A stretch of DNA of 64,000 nt from Epinephelus fuscoguttatus (GCF_011397635.1 NC_064755.1:17529282-17593281), one strand, 5' to 3'; counted from the stretch's first letter, positions 11,488 through 30,573 are shown. Numbers and translations: made by a program. The notes: generated by a model from the sequence alone, not told the origin.

Positions 11488-13529
11488 AAATAGGACCAAT
11501 TTTATTACCAAAGACATACCAAATACCAAGCATGACAATCTGCATCACTGACCAATAGGAGGGCTGTAAATAGGCCTGTAAACACGGTGAAGTGAAAGAG
11601 GAATGATGTTGTGGGTGCTGCTAGGTGGAACTATGAAACAAAAGAAAAGTCAAAGGCATTTCTTCTTTCACCATAAAGTCTTTTCCAAATACAAGTGCAG
11701 ACAGTATCATAGGGTACACTCCCCATCATTCGGTTACATCCTTGCTCCTGGAAGTCAGTCCCTAGCGCCTCCTTTCCCATGACATCATGCAGGTTGTGAA
11801 AGATGCTGTGATTGGTCAGGAGCCAATGTGTAGTCTGTCATCTCTCTCTGCAGCGTCACGACAACAATATATGACGCTATTATCGCCTGATCTGACACAG
11901 TGACCATCCTAACAGTCAAAAAACATCAACCCAATCACCAGAAACCAATGCTGGCACCATATGTTTCTGCTAACCACTGACTCTTAGATTTATGTTACTG
12001 TGCAGTGGATATGTTAAAACTTTATGCTTCATTAACACTGTGGTGATTGTGTTTTGGTTTAAAATCCCAGTTTTGGGGTCACAATCCCGACAGGAAACAC
12101 AGCACTGTCTTGGTAAAAAACAAATGTGGCACTAGCCCCGTTGCCAGGTTGCCACAATATATCCATGTTCGGAGCCTAAAAAGCCACTGGAAACACAGCA
12201 ATGACTGGCTAAAAAAAACAACCAGTTTTGTTTTTTGTTGGTTTCAAACAGTGATCTGCAGCTTGACAGGTGTCTCATAAACTTTAGAAAGCTTTCCTTT
12301 CAATAATCATTCGGCATGTTTCATTAACTTGCACAGCACCAGACTACACTTCTGCCTTTTATCATAAGGGTTTGAAATTCTACGTATTGTATATCTCAGC
12401 CTTTTTTCACATAAAAAGTGGCAGGGAAGATCTGGGAAGCTTTTTCTCCGGGTGATTTCCACTAACCAGTAACAGGCTATATGGTTTTGATAAACTGAGC
12501 TGACACAGGAAAGCAGACATTTGGAGGGAGGAGGAAGAGTCAGTTTATCTTGATCGTGATTCAGCCTGTAGCTCTGCTGTCCTTCCTCAGACACACAAAA
12601 TCTGGTTGAAGTTGAATAAACCTGTGCTGCAGCACAATCAGTAAGTCTCTTGTGGTTTGGAATACAATTGTTTTTTATGTGTATTCTTTTTTTTCTTGGA
12701 CTCACTTAGTACTGATACTCAGTTTTGTAACAAATTTATGTCATTTTGTATAGTCTGTGTTTCTGGCTGTTTTGACATCTCAGTTATTTGTGTCTTATTA
12801 AGCAACAAGTTATCTGAATTTTCTTATCCTTTACATCAACCAGAGGAGTCGTTTGTAAGACTTCTGAGTGCTTTGAAATAATATAATATATAATAATTGC
12901 TTGAGAGACATGGATTGAGGCAACTATAAAACTGATAGGCCTAATTGTTTCTGTCTCTGAATAAATGTCAGGTTTCTGCCTGTTGTTCAGTCTTTTATGT
13001 CACACCACTTTCATAAAAGGTCAAGATAAAGAGAAAAAACACACAACATGGCTTTATTTCTAAAGATACACCAATTTACTCTGTTTCCATGCAGAAAACA
13101 GGCTTAAACAAGGTGGAAAGGTGGTTTCTATCTCATTGTCTCTTTGCTTTATCTTCCTCTCTTCATACTCACTCTGTCGGCCCCTAATAAAGGATGGAAC
13201 CGCCGTTGTCTGTGCCCGGGGCTACATCAGTGCTCTTTAGCATTTCCAGCCTGTGTGTTCAGGCTGGGGGAAGAGTCACATTGGGGCCCATTTGCCTTCT
13301 CTGCACCCATGCAAGGTTGCTGCTGTGGCAGCATGTGGCCAGAGATCCACAGATAATCTTTTTATCTCTGCTCGCTCATGGGCACCGTACATCACTTCAC
13401 AATCATGTTAACCACCAAAGTCCTCAGCCAAAAGCACTACAAATTCACTTGATGTGGTTGTTGCTGAGGTAGAGAAACAGACAGAGTGGCCTAAACAGGA
13501 AAACAACGTGTTGTTCTCTCTTTCCTTGT

Positions 13530-13533
<4 letters not shown>

Positions 13534-13572
<39 letters not shown>
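13534..13572. repeat. (TG)n microsatellite
   Basis: Uninterrupted TG repeat of about 39 nt, about 0.75 kb upstream of the th start codon. Confidence 0.95.
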
Positions 13573-13573
<1 letters not shown>

Positions 13574-14009
13574 CCCACAGTCAAATCTAATTTGTGAAGA
13601 GCTGTGCAGATTGGATTGAGCTGATAAAGTGACTTAATTTTCCACAGCTGACTTTTCTCTGGTCTAACCTTTATGTAAAACCCTGAGGTAAAAGCTCTGA
13701 TTATTCTTTAAAGATGACGAGTGTATTCAGCTGGTGCTTTTAACCACACAACTTCACCTTATTGGTGCACATGTTAATCAAATAGGCCTAAATTTGGATT
13801 AAGACAGAAACTTTTAAAAATATAATTCCATATATTTATTGTGTTGGAAAGACACGAAACAATGTCAAGAACTTGTGCATGTTTATATAAATCATGACTA
13901 GTACTGAAATGTTCCTAAATGTATTAATTCAAAATGCTGCAAATTGCATTTTTGAAGATCACTGAAAATGTGTGAAACATGAGAAGAATCTTCCCTGTTC
14001 CAACTTAAA

Positions 14010-14012
<3 letters not shown>

Positions 14013-14052
<40 letters not shown>

Positions 14053-14058
14053 CGCGTG
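14013..14058. repeat. (TG)16(CG)6 tract, Z-DNA-prone
   Basis: TG dinucleotides at 14013-14044 run directly into six CG dinucleotides at 14045-14056. Alternating purine-pyrimidine with a CG core is the classic left-handed-DNA-forming composition. It ends about 95 bp upstream of the th CRE. Confidence 0.9.
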
Positions 14059-14140
14059 GGTGGGCTTCACAAAAGGTCATATTTACTGTATATAGGCTCC
14101 AAGTTGGGATGTGCCCTCTGCGCATTGATTGATTACAGCG

Positions 14141-14191
14141 GGATTAGCGTGTTTGACGTCAGAAACTGCAAACAAATTACCCCATAAAAAG
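14141..14191 (+). promoter_or_regulatory. th: th core promoter: GGATTA, CRE and TATA-like box
   Basis: A perfect cAMP response element TGACGTCA lies at 14154-14161 within 'tttgacgtcag', the same context as the mammalian TH CRE. A TATA-like CATAAAAAG is at 14183-14191, about 22 bp downstream, again the mammalian spacing. A bicoid-type core GGATTA (PITX-like) is at 14141-14146, just upstream. Transcription would start near 14215, giving a 5' UTR of about 100 nt. The boxes are seen directly; factor binding is inferred from known mammalian TH regulation by CREB and PITX3. Confidence 0.75.
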
Positions 14192-14318
14192 AGGGAACCT
14201 GTGTGGGAGAAAAAAAGGAAAAGCTCCCGGCGCACAGCACAGCTAGAGAGGTCTCTGTCACTTCAGTCACACTTCAACACGCATACAAAGACAACACAGA
14301 AGACTTCTGCGCCTGAAG

Positions 14319-22005
<7,687 letters not shown>

Positions 22006-22450
22006 TGACGCACCAGCCTGCATCCACCCCTATCTGCTCCCTCTCCGCTACGCTCTGAGACGTCCCACGTGTGATCCAGACAAATGTGTTCCTATTTCTG
22101 TGCTGTACCTCCACTATGATGCCGTTTCATGATGAGTTGTCGCTTGCTGTCGCTGGCTGGTTGGCCAGTTAGGTTGCAACCTTTAAAACCTCAATACGCA
22201 GCACAGGCAAAGTTTCCAAAGATGCTTTAACGCCTTGCTGAGTATGGATCCATTTAAGAAACAATGGGGTTTTCACCGACTGCACCATTCATGCTTTTTA
22301 AGCATAAAAATGTGTTGTTTGAGATGATATATGTCAAAATCTGAACCAAAATCAAGAGGGAACTGTGATAATGAATGTATGAAAAAAGAACTAAATGGAT
22401 ATGGTATAATTATTTTAAAATCAAATAAACATAATAGTAAAAAAGATGAA
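22006..22450 (+). terminator. th: th 3' UTR and polyadenylation signals
   Basis: The first canonical AATAAA after the stop codon is at 22424-22429, giving a 3' UTR of about 440 nt. A second AATAAA is at 22483-22488. The region is AT-rich beyond 22300 and has no other coding signal. Confidence 0.6.
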
Positions 22451-22872
22451 AGTGTATATTTAAATCACATTTATTTTATTTAAATAAAACAAATATCTTT
22501 GCTGTGTTAAAAGCTTTATTTTCCAAATATGTGAATTCTGTATTTCAGTATCAGCTCTGATGATTTATCTAGTTTTATGCTGTTTTTGTCCCGCAGTGTG
22601 TAAGCGTAATAAAAGAAACACTAAAACATACTTTCCATGTAATGTATTGTTGAATACTATTAGAAAAAAAAGAATCTATCAAACAATAAAGAATTGCAAA
22701 CTAACATTTTGCTGTCATGTTTACACATTTCATAAATGTTTAAGTCCTGCAACTCCTGAGAAATATATAAATCATGTACATATATTCCATGATAATCTGT
22801 TCATCTCATGTCTGACCACACAAAAACATTACGCACCCCATTTCATGCTACATAATAGCTATCATTTGTCTA

Positions 22873-22886
22873 CCACAAGAGGGGGC
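22873..22886 (+). promoter_or_regulatory. CTCF-like motif (weak), th-igf2 spacer
   Basis: CCACAAGAGGGGGC matches the CTCF core CCASYAGRKGGCRS at 12 of 14 positions (mismatches at 5 and 12). It sits in the th-igf2 spacer in the same orientation as the motif at 23421. Confidence 0.3.
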
Positions 22887-23420
22887 AGTCCAGCAGGGTG
22901 TACCTGCCTGATCTTAAAATCACAGCACATTCTTATTGAGCCTGTTCGAGGAATAAATCTCCTTAATGCTCTCCTCCTGCCTGAAACCACAATGGGCTAT
23001 TTTGAAACTTTATTTTATGTTAAAAACAAGCTAATAAACATTTCAATGAAAAGAAACTCTGAAGAAGTGTATGGGAAAGCAAAAGAAATATAGATAATTA
23101 AATCAAGTGTGGTAGCCTGTTTGTTAGCATTTAAATTAATGTTGCATGACCAACACTTAAATTAATAATACAGATACATAAACTAATGGTGCAAGCTCAG
23201 CTGCACCAAAGGGGATCTAATTTATATGTGTTATCTGGGGACAACAGATAAAAGTATTGTTTAAGATTATTGACATAATGAAAGTTTTAATGTTGAATTT
23301 ATTTTGAAAGGACAAAGTGTGGGGAGTTTGACCGGGCAGAGCTCTGTCCAGCAACGCACACTGATGCCCCCCAACCTGCTGCAAGCTGGGAGACAAACAA
23401 GCGGAGGTTCACTATCCGGA

Positions 23421-23434
23421 CCACTAGGTGTCAG
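23421..23434 (+). promoter_or_regulatory. CTCF-like motif, th-igf2 spacer
   Basis: CCACTAGGTGTCAG matches the core CCASYAGRKGGCRS at 13 of 14 positions (mismatch at 11). It is about 1 kb upstream of the igf2 start codon and about 840 bp upstream of its TATA box. Confidence 0.4.
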
Positions 23435-24173
23435 TCTGAGTCTGGAGACATGTCTGGGTCCTTACCTCCTGCAGAAGCCACACTTACATAAGGGAACCCT
23501 CATTCAGTTTTATAAAGATTAAGAAACAGCTTGTTTTTATGTATAATCACATGCACTTGTGTCTGTTGTGAAGATGCATGTGCAACACCTGGATGAGTTT
23601 TTTTTGTCTTGACTTACCTGTTTTTCTGACTTTAAACACTGTGAGTGGTACATTGATTAGTTATTATAGAGAATATTATTATTATTATTATTTTTTGTTT
23701 CTAGGCAACCAAATGTGTCTTCATCATATGATGCAGCTTTGACAGAGACCAAAGGCTCTGACACCTCTGCATCTGTCAGTCACTGCTGCTGTTGCTGCAT
23801 CATCCTCCCTCCTTCAGGTGGGATAACCTTAAAGTAACCAGCATCCACTCCGTCACTTTTGACCCCGGTGACTTCATCCACACCTGAGTCAGAGGAAAGC
23901 CGCAGTCCCTGGCCACACTGCTCCCACTCTGAATAGTTAATCTTAATTACAGCAGGGCGGAGACATTGACATTTTTCTTGGAGTCTGAGGAATTACGTCT
24001 ATTCTTGTTCAGTCTGCGTCCCGTGTGTAAACATTGTGATTGTAGGTTACAGTGCGTAAACGTGGAAAATGCCTATGGAATTGTTCCATATTTTGTGACT
24101 CTCACTCTCTCCCTCTCTTTCTCTTTTTTGGTTTTGCTCCCTTTAAGCACTTTTCCATAAAACGTCTCTGGAT

Positions 24174-24175
<2 letters not shown>

Positions 24176-24205
<30 letters not shown>
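24176..24205. repeat. T30 homopolymer upstream of the igf2 TATA box
   Basis: Thirty consecutive T residues end 60 bp before the TATATA box. Long dA:dT tracts disfavour nucleosomes, so this may help keep the promoter open; that is inference. Confidence 0.9.
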
Positions 24206-24208
<3 letters not shown>

Positions 24209-24249
24209 AGCCGTGAAGAGGAGGAGCGAGGGGGTGGGGTGTGGGTGTA

Positions 24250-24275
24250 AGGGGCGTGTTTTGGTATATATTGAG
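24250..24275 (+). promoter_or_regulatory. igf2: igf2 core promoter with TATATA box
   Basis: A GGGGCG motif at about 24251-24256 precedes TATATA at 24265-24270. A start site about 30 bp downstream (near 24295-24300) would give a 5' UTR of about 135 nt before ATG 24433. The box is seen directly; the start site is inferred. Confidence 0.6.
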
Positions 24276-24432
24276 AAGAACTGAGAAGTTTTGCCTGTCG
24301 CCTGGTCTTTGGGACAGCAGCCTCTCACACATCATCTCTATAGCCGCACCAACTGGGAAACTAACTCACCTGCAATCTCTCCAACCAAATAACCCCCTCC
24401 CCCTCCGACGTTTTTGACTACTGCCAACTGAC

Positions 24433-27400
24433 ATGGAGACCCCGCAAAGATACGGACACCACTCACTTTGCCACACCTGCCGGAGAACGGAGAGCAGCAG
24501 AATGAAGGTAACCAGAGGGAACAAATAGTTTTATGCTCTCCGGTTGTGCTGCGCGGGTATTGAAAGTCCTCTGGCGGAGGTTTAACCATGTTTTCTTGGC
24601 TTCTTTTTTTAAAGTGAGACAACCGCTTCGGGCTGAGCAGATGCATTCATCGCATCGTTTTTTTTTTTTTGTGCAATATTTGCAACCGGACATCTCTTTT
24701 AATTTGCATGCAACAGAGAAAGTTCAAGATGCACAAATGACATGGAGTGCGTCTGAAGCTTTGAAGCATTTGTGCAACAGGTTACCTAATAGGATAGAAG
24801 AAGAGAAAGAGTTCAGAGGTATATTTTTTTAATTCTTCTTCCCGTCTGGATGGTGGTGCCGTTCGCTGGACTCGGAGCAAACAGCTGGTCTTTTTGTCGG
24901 CAGATAGGGGGCGGTAGGTCTGAGGGTCAGTGAGCTCACCACAGGGTGAGCAAGGGGAAAATATATGCTGAGTATGGCTTTTCAGATAGTTAACTATCGA
25001 GCAGCCGGTCTTGCAACTTCTGGGGAGTTGTGTAAGAGTGTGTGCGCCGGAGATACCGTCTACTTTTTTTCCTCCAGAATAAGCACTTCTCTCAGGTGCA
25101 ACACGGTGACAGCGGCTGATAACAGTCGGAGGGGGGAGAAAGTGCACATTTGGCATCATTTGTCTCACGCAGTAGGCCTTTTTTCTCCTTTAGTAGGTCA
25201 ATACACATTTAATGCATTTAACTCTGGGAGTCGTACATGTTGTCCGAGCATGCAAATGTACGCGTAAAGAGTGGATCCTCTTATATCACACTGAAAGGCA
25301 ACATCTGGCTGTCATCTGAGATTTATTTTCAAATGTCATCACTTCTAAATTTGTGTGGTTGCATTTGTTTATCCGGTGCTTTACTCTACAATGTGCGTGT
25401 GTTTTGTGTGTGTGTGTGTCTGCAGGTCAAGAAGATGTCCTCGTCCAGTCGCGCGCTGCTGTTTGCACTGGCCCTAACGCTCTACGTTGTGGAAATAGCG
25501 TCGGCAGAGACGCTGTGTGGGGGAGAGCTGGTGGATGCGCTGCAGTTCGTCTGTGAAGACAGAGGCTTCTATTTCAGTAGGTTTCCAACCCTGCACAAGT
25601 TTTTGCACAACGAGCTGCACGATTTAAAAAAAAAAAAATGTCTCTCTGTTGTTCGTTTGCGCACATCTGTTTGGATAGCTGAGACTATATCGCTCTGTCT
25701 GTGGCTGTGTGGTATGCGTGTTTGGTATTTTCTTTCTCACGCACACGCGCGCACACACACACACTGGCTGAGAGAAAGTGTGTTTATGTGTGAGAGAGAG
25801 AGAGAGGGAGTGAGGGAGATTACAGCCAGCTGTGTGTCCCAAGACCTCGTCCAGGCTGCTCTGCTGAGTGTGCGCATTCTGCTTACAGCCCATACCTCTC
25901 ATTGCATATGAAAGGCCAGCGAGCTGTGAAGGCACACACGACACAGCGCGACACAATGGGCCGCTTGTTTACCAGTAAAGTAATAGCACCCCAAGAGGCA
26001 TACCAGTCACCTCAGCACCAGTGTTCCCAGGCCAGGCGACCACACTGATGAGTCGGAGGAGGAGGGGGTGGGGAGGAGGAGGAGGAGGGAGGGGAGGGGG
26101 GCTGTTTTTGATGTCAGGTTAAGAGGACGGATCATTAACATCAATTCTGATTATCGCCTCCATTGTGGCGGTGATGGGAATAGCTGTAAAGCATTACGTG
26201 AATGCGTTGTGATTTGTTGTTAATCCTCGAATGGATAAGCTTCTGTTTGCACTGTCTGTGGTGTTTGTGACATGCGAGAGTTCACCTTCCTCGGAGGCAG
26301 GGGGAAAAGATAAAGATACCATCCCGCCCCTCTGCTTTTCACCTTTGACAGACAGGCAGTGTCTTTGTATTCTGCCTGCCACTGATGCTTCTCACCAATC
26401 AGAAAGATCATTATCCAATTTAGGCCAACATAGATGAGCTCCCTCCTCCTCCACTGCTCCTTCTCCTCCCCCTGGATCACCCTCTCTTTCTCTCTCATGT
26501 TCCTCTTCCTGCAATCAAATCTAGCCTTCCCCTCTCATGAGATTTGGGCGCAGGGCTTCAAACAAGGCCTTTATTGGTCGTGGATAGTGTTCCCCTGTGC
26601 AACATGCTAACCCTCCACCCCCTCACCTTGTTCTGCTATACCTTTTTCTCCTATGTCTCTGCTCTCTTCCTCTTTTGTTTGCATTCTTCCCCTCTGTTTT
26701 GACCCTCACACACCCTCTCTCTCTGCACTGATCCCTCTTCTCCTGTTTTCTCTACCTCTCTGCCCCTCCTCTCCTCGCTCCCTCCTCATCCTCTTTATCT
26801 CTGCTGACTTGACAAAGGACAAGGTCACTGAAGAGTTTCCATTTTATGTATTTGCTCACCCAAAGGTCTGTCTAAGAGCTCAGCTGTCTGAATCCCGCCA
26901 CTCTCTTTTGGGTGTCTACAGCATGGGGTGTTTACTTGTGTATTCACTCATTAAAGGACTTCCAGATAGCCTTAATCAGATTATCCTCTACAAACAAAAA
27001 GATTTGTTGCAGTTGGTCATAGATTTCCTTTTATCCTCTTTGTTCCGTGCACTGCTATGATTGTCGAAGTAATCCTGCGAAAACAACCTCGATTCATGAC
27101 TGATGCCAGTGTGTTGTGTTCTCAGGCCTTAACCCTCAACCTTCCTTGTGGCCTTTCTTCATCCCCTGTTGTGTTCCTCTTCAGGTAGGCCAACCAGCAG
27201 GGGTAGCAACCGGCGCAACCAGAACCGTGGGATCGTAGAGGAGTGTTGTTTCCGTAGCTGTGACCTCAACCTGCTGGAGCAGTACTGTGCCAAACCCGCC
27301 AAGTCCGAAAGGGACGTGTCGGCCACCTCTCTGCAGGTCATACCCGTGATGCCCGCACTAAAACCGGTACGTCTCAACAGCAACAACAACACGCCAGTAT

Positions 27401-29062
27401 GGGAAACAGTCCTGGTCTCTATCTGTCCTCTCCATCTCCTGTGACTCCACTCACCTCTGAGCCTCACCCCTATGTCCCTGACACCTGAGTACCTACTGAA
27501 ACTCACGCAAAGACAGGTTTATCTTGTCAAAATGGTCATTGGTAAGCAGTTAGCCTCCATGCAAAGTGCTGAACATCGTGGAAAAACATGAAGACAGTTA
27601 CAGCACATTATATTCCGGAAAAAGCAGAGTCATACTCGACGACTTGTGTGTGTGCGAGAGAGAAAGAGAGAGAAAGTCTGTGAGATGTTAGAGTCTGCTG
27701 GTCCGTAACAAAACAGTGTGTTCCAAGTGTGTGATTATTAGTCACGGAACAGCAATCTCCCTGAGTGAAAAACTGGCATGCGTTTTGATCTGTGTGGTCA
27801 AAAACACCTGACCTGGCCAGCAGAGATTCTCCGAAATATGTCACAAACATGCAGGGAATCATCAAAGGTCTTTTCAGTGCGATCACAAGACTGAGCTGTG
27901 GCTGCTGTCCAGGCCTCTTCAAATCCCTCCAACCTTCCTTTAGACAAAGCTGGAAAAGATGTTTATACTGTTTCTGCTCTGACTTGTTAGAAAATCAGTA
28001 CGAGCTGTATGAGATTGCAGGTGATGTCAACAAAAGTGTTAAATAAATACTGCTAATGTCCAGAGGAAAGTAACGAACCCTCTATTTTAAATGCCAAAAA
28101 AAGAGAGAGGCTGCAAGGGAATTAGTTGGGACATGTCCCTAGTTTGTGTGGGCAGGGAGAGTTGATGGGTACAGCCTGCTCTGAGGGCCAGCTGTTCTTA
28201 GGCTATTGAGCAGGCCTGGAGTGAATGAAGGGGGATAAACACTCCTCAAGTGGCAGGACCAAAACAAGCCATTCAAATGGAGCACTGGCTACTCACGCAT
28301 AAATCCTAGCTTCGCTGCTACCACTCCCACTTTGTCTCAATCTGTGGGTGCTCAGCACAACACCTAACGCTGTTTATAACGAGTTTGCTGTGTGAGAATA
28401 GAGGTTTTTTAAAATGATAATGTGTTTATGTGGCATTTTCATCGGTCTGCGTAGGTTAGTCAGTTTAGAGGGTCGTTGGGGGAGTGACGACGTGCTCCTC
28501 ATATGTATATGAGGCGAGTGACCGCCCTTCCCTTTGACAGTATGTTAAAGAGGCTGAACTAAGCACTTGTTGACAGCTTCTCTCAGTCAAGGAAACCAAA
28601 ACAGGGGCAAGTTGGAGGCAAGGCGAGTCTGTTATGACGCTCAGCACTCTAAGAATGACATTTGATTTCCATTCGACTGGCCCAACAATGACCAAATGTT
28701 TTTGCAACATAAACAAAGCCTTCCTCCATTGTAATAAGCACTTGCACACTGTCTTATCACAGCTAATGAACTGACTCCCTCTTTTCCCTTTTTCCTCTAT
28801 TTTCGCCTGCACGCCACGATAGGAAGTCCCGAGGAAGCCGCATGTGACCGTGAAGTATTCCAAATACGAGGTGTGGCAGAGGAAGGCGGCCCAGCGGCTC
28901 CGGAGGGGTGTCCCCGCCATCCTGAGGGCCAAAAAGTTTCGGAGGCAGGCGGAGAAGATCAAAGCCCAGGAGCAGGCAGTCTTCCACAGGCCCTTGATCA
29001 GCCTGCCCAGCAAACTGCCGCCCGTCTTGCTCGCCACGGACAACTATGTCAACCACAAATGA
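24433..29062 (+). CDS. igf2: Insulin-like growth factor II precursor, 4 coding exons
   Basis: Secreted growth factor acting through IGF1R. Coding exons: 24433-24507, 25426-25576, 27185-27366, 28823-29062, joining in phase to 215 residues, the usual teleost length. Residues 1-28 are a fish-type leader with a CHTC motif (Cys13, Cys16), followed by Met29 and a hydrophobic signal segment to about Ala52. The mature part starts ETLCGGEL: B domain 53-76, C domain 77-90 (Arg/Asn-rich), A domain GIVEECC 91-111 and a short D domain 112-117 (KPAKSE). The E peptide runs 118-215. All six insulin-fold cysteines are present (56, 68, 96, 97, 101, 110). Teleosts have igf2a and igf2b; th linkage favours igf2b. 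The exon 2/3 junction can be placed two ways with the same product. Confidence 0.97.
25405..25419. repeat. (TG)7 tract at the igf2 exon 2 splice acceptor
   Basis: A TG run followed by CTGCAG forms the 3' end of intron 1, so the acceptor tract is U/G-rich and contains almost no uridine run. Confidence 0.85.
26055..26101 (+). repeat. G-rich polypurine tract in igf2 intron 2
   Basis: About 47 nt of almost pure G and A with several runs of four to six G on the transcribed-sense strand, so G-quadruplexes could form in DNA or pre-mRNA. A pyrimidine-rich block with CTCCTCC wording follows at 26437-26800 in the same intron and is partly complementary. Confidence 0.8.
26437..26800 (+). repeat. Pyrimidine-rich low-complexity block in igf2 intron 2
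   Basis: Dominated by CTC/TCC/TCT wording, with interruptions at about 26490-26640. No coding signal. Confidence 0.75.
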
Positions 29063-30573
29063 GCCCGCTGCCAGCCCTTTGCACAGACAAGAGTTTGGAG
29101 GGAGAAAAAAAGACTAGGGGATTATAGCTTTGTCTCTGACGTCATTTCTGTGGCAGTCCTCTTTGACCTCCCCTGCCCTGTCCGAGCCCACCAATCCCTC
29201 CCCCTGCTCTCATCCACTACTTCTTGACCCCCTGGCCCTTTTCTAATGCCCCCCCTCGAAACCCAACCCACCCATCCTCCTCCGGCACACAAACATGCCT
29301 TCACATTCTTCCTGTCTGAACTCTTTCGCTCCCTCTCTCTTTCAGTCACTGACACAAAAGGCACAAACACAAACGATGAACAAAAAGTTAACAATTCGGC
29401 TGAATGCAATTCAGGTGGATCCTTAAGCAAAAGAGAAAAGGGAAGGGAGAAAAGAAGATGAAAGAGATCTGTGGTTTGCAAGTGTCAAGAGGACACCCAG
29501 CGGAATGTTTTTTTGTCCTTGTGGAAGACAACTGAGAGTGAAGAGCAGCTTGCATGAAAGAATCCATTCCACATCATTTTTTTCCTGAGGCAAAAAGAAA
29601 ATCTCTGTTAGTTCTTTTTCTTATTAGTTTGCACCTCTACCTATAAAGGGACTTCCACACTGTAAGGAATTATTTTGTAAAATTAGATTCCTGTTCCAGC
29701 ACCTTTTGATCACAAACAAAAAGCAGAAAAGAGTCTGCAAAATTGCACATTGCCACGGATTACGTCAAAGTAAAGAAAAAAATGGCACTATTTTTTTATG
29801 AACAATGAACGTGTAGCTTAAAAAAATGTCATGGTGCTAGCTTTGGGAATGGACTCAAAGAAGAGGTTGAAAAGCACGTTTTTTTTTTCTTTGAATGAAT
29901 ATTAAAACTTTCCGTTTTAAGGAAAGTGTGACTTTTGAAAAAAGGAAGATAAAGGATATGGGGGAGCTCCTGGCAGTGGCAATGTCAAGGGGGAAGTGTC
30001 ACTGAGAAAAGATATGGGCTGTGTCGGCATCTAGGCTCACAGCGAGTGCTAGCGGCTGCTCATCACTAGCTTGCCGGCATAAGCGGCAAGGGGGACCTGA
30101 GACCCAGTCCCTGTTCCTCCTGCCCCTGCCAGACACAGGGAGCAGTGTGGAGAGGACACATATGGGACACCGTGGACCGCCTGGATTGGGACAGTACTAC
30201 AGTTCTGGGACAGTACTTTCTGTTTGCCATGGCTTTGCAGACTGCTCTGACAGGAAGTAACATGGCATGGACAAAGAGCAAGTGGGATAATGATGATTAT
30301 ATTTTATTTTGTCTTTTTTTCTGTTTTTCTTTTCATATCAATGTTTCAATGAAAAAAAAGGAAAACCCCGTCAGTTTCTGGTACCGTGACATTCCTGTTT
30401 TTCCAAGTTAGGCTTTTATTTTTGTTTCCATGGTTATGATGTTATTTTACAGTTCTAAAGAAAGGCACAAAATTTCAATTCAAAGGGAAAAAAACAGCAA
30501 TAATGTCAACTAACATTTTATTTTTATTGTATATCAGTAGTATTCACATGCTTTTGCCTGAAAACAAATACTT

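Larger units (their letters stand above)
11488..14130. other. th upstream region: repeats and possible distal regulatory DNA
   Basis: No coding exon was seen. About 12040-12290 resembles a common fish interspersed repeat (recognised by its 'gtttcaaacagtgatctgcagcttgacag' wording, from memory, so low certainty). 13160-13480 has higher GC, no simple repeat and lies 0.7-1 kb upstream of the th promoter, making it a candidate proximal enhancer. A TG tract sits at 13534-13572. The bHLH gene ASCL2, the upstream neighbour of TH in mammals, is not in this interval. Confidence 0.4.
22450..24170. other. th-igf2 spacer without an insulin gene
   Basis: In mammals INS occupies this position. Reading all frames, no insulin B-chain (LCG...LVEAL) or A-chain (GIVEQCC) pattern appears. 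The longest frame here (22560-23093, 177 codons) is AT-rich, starts inside the th 3' flank and has no recognisable motif; it is treated as chance. CTCF-like motifs are listed separately. A short (ATT)n run is at 23673-23692. Confidence 0.6.

Noticed and set aside
12307..12705. 132-codon minus-strand frame upstream of th
   Set aside because: No domain or motif, mixed composition, no splice signals; not distinguishable from chance.
22560..23093. 177-codon open frame in the th-igf2 spacer, checked as a possible insulin relic
   Set aside because: AT-rich composition, no signal peptide or insulin cysteine pattern, no splice or promoter context; a chance frame.
25237..25911. 224-codon frame covering igf2 exon 2
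   Set aside because: It is exon 2 read through into both introns; the spliced gene explains the conserved part.
25577..27184. Possible miR-483 homologue in an igf2 intron, as in mammals
   Set aside because: No hairpin with the miR-483 seed wording was recognised in the introns.
28465..29043. 192-codon minus-strand frame
   Set aside because: Antisense shadow of igf2 exon 4, whose sense reading is the conserved E peptide.
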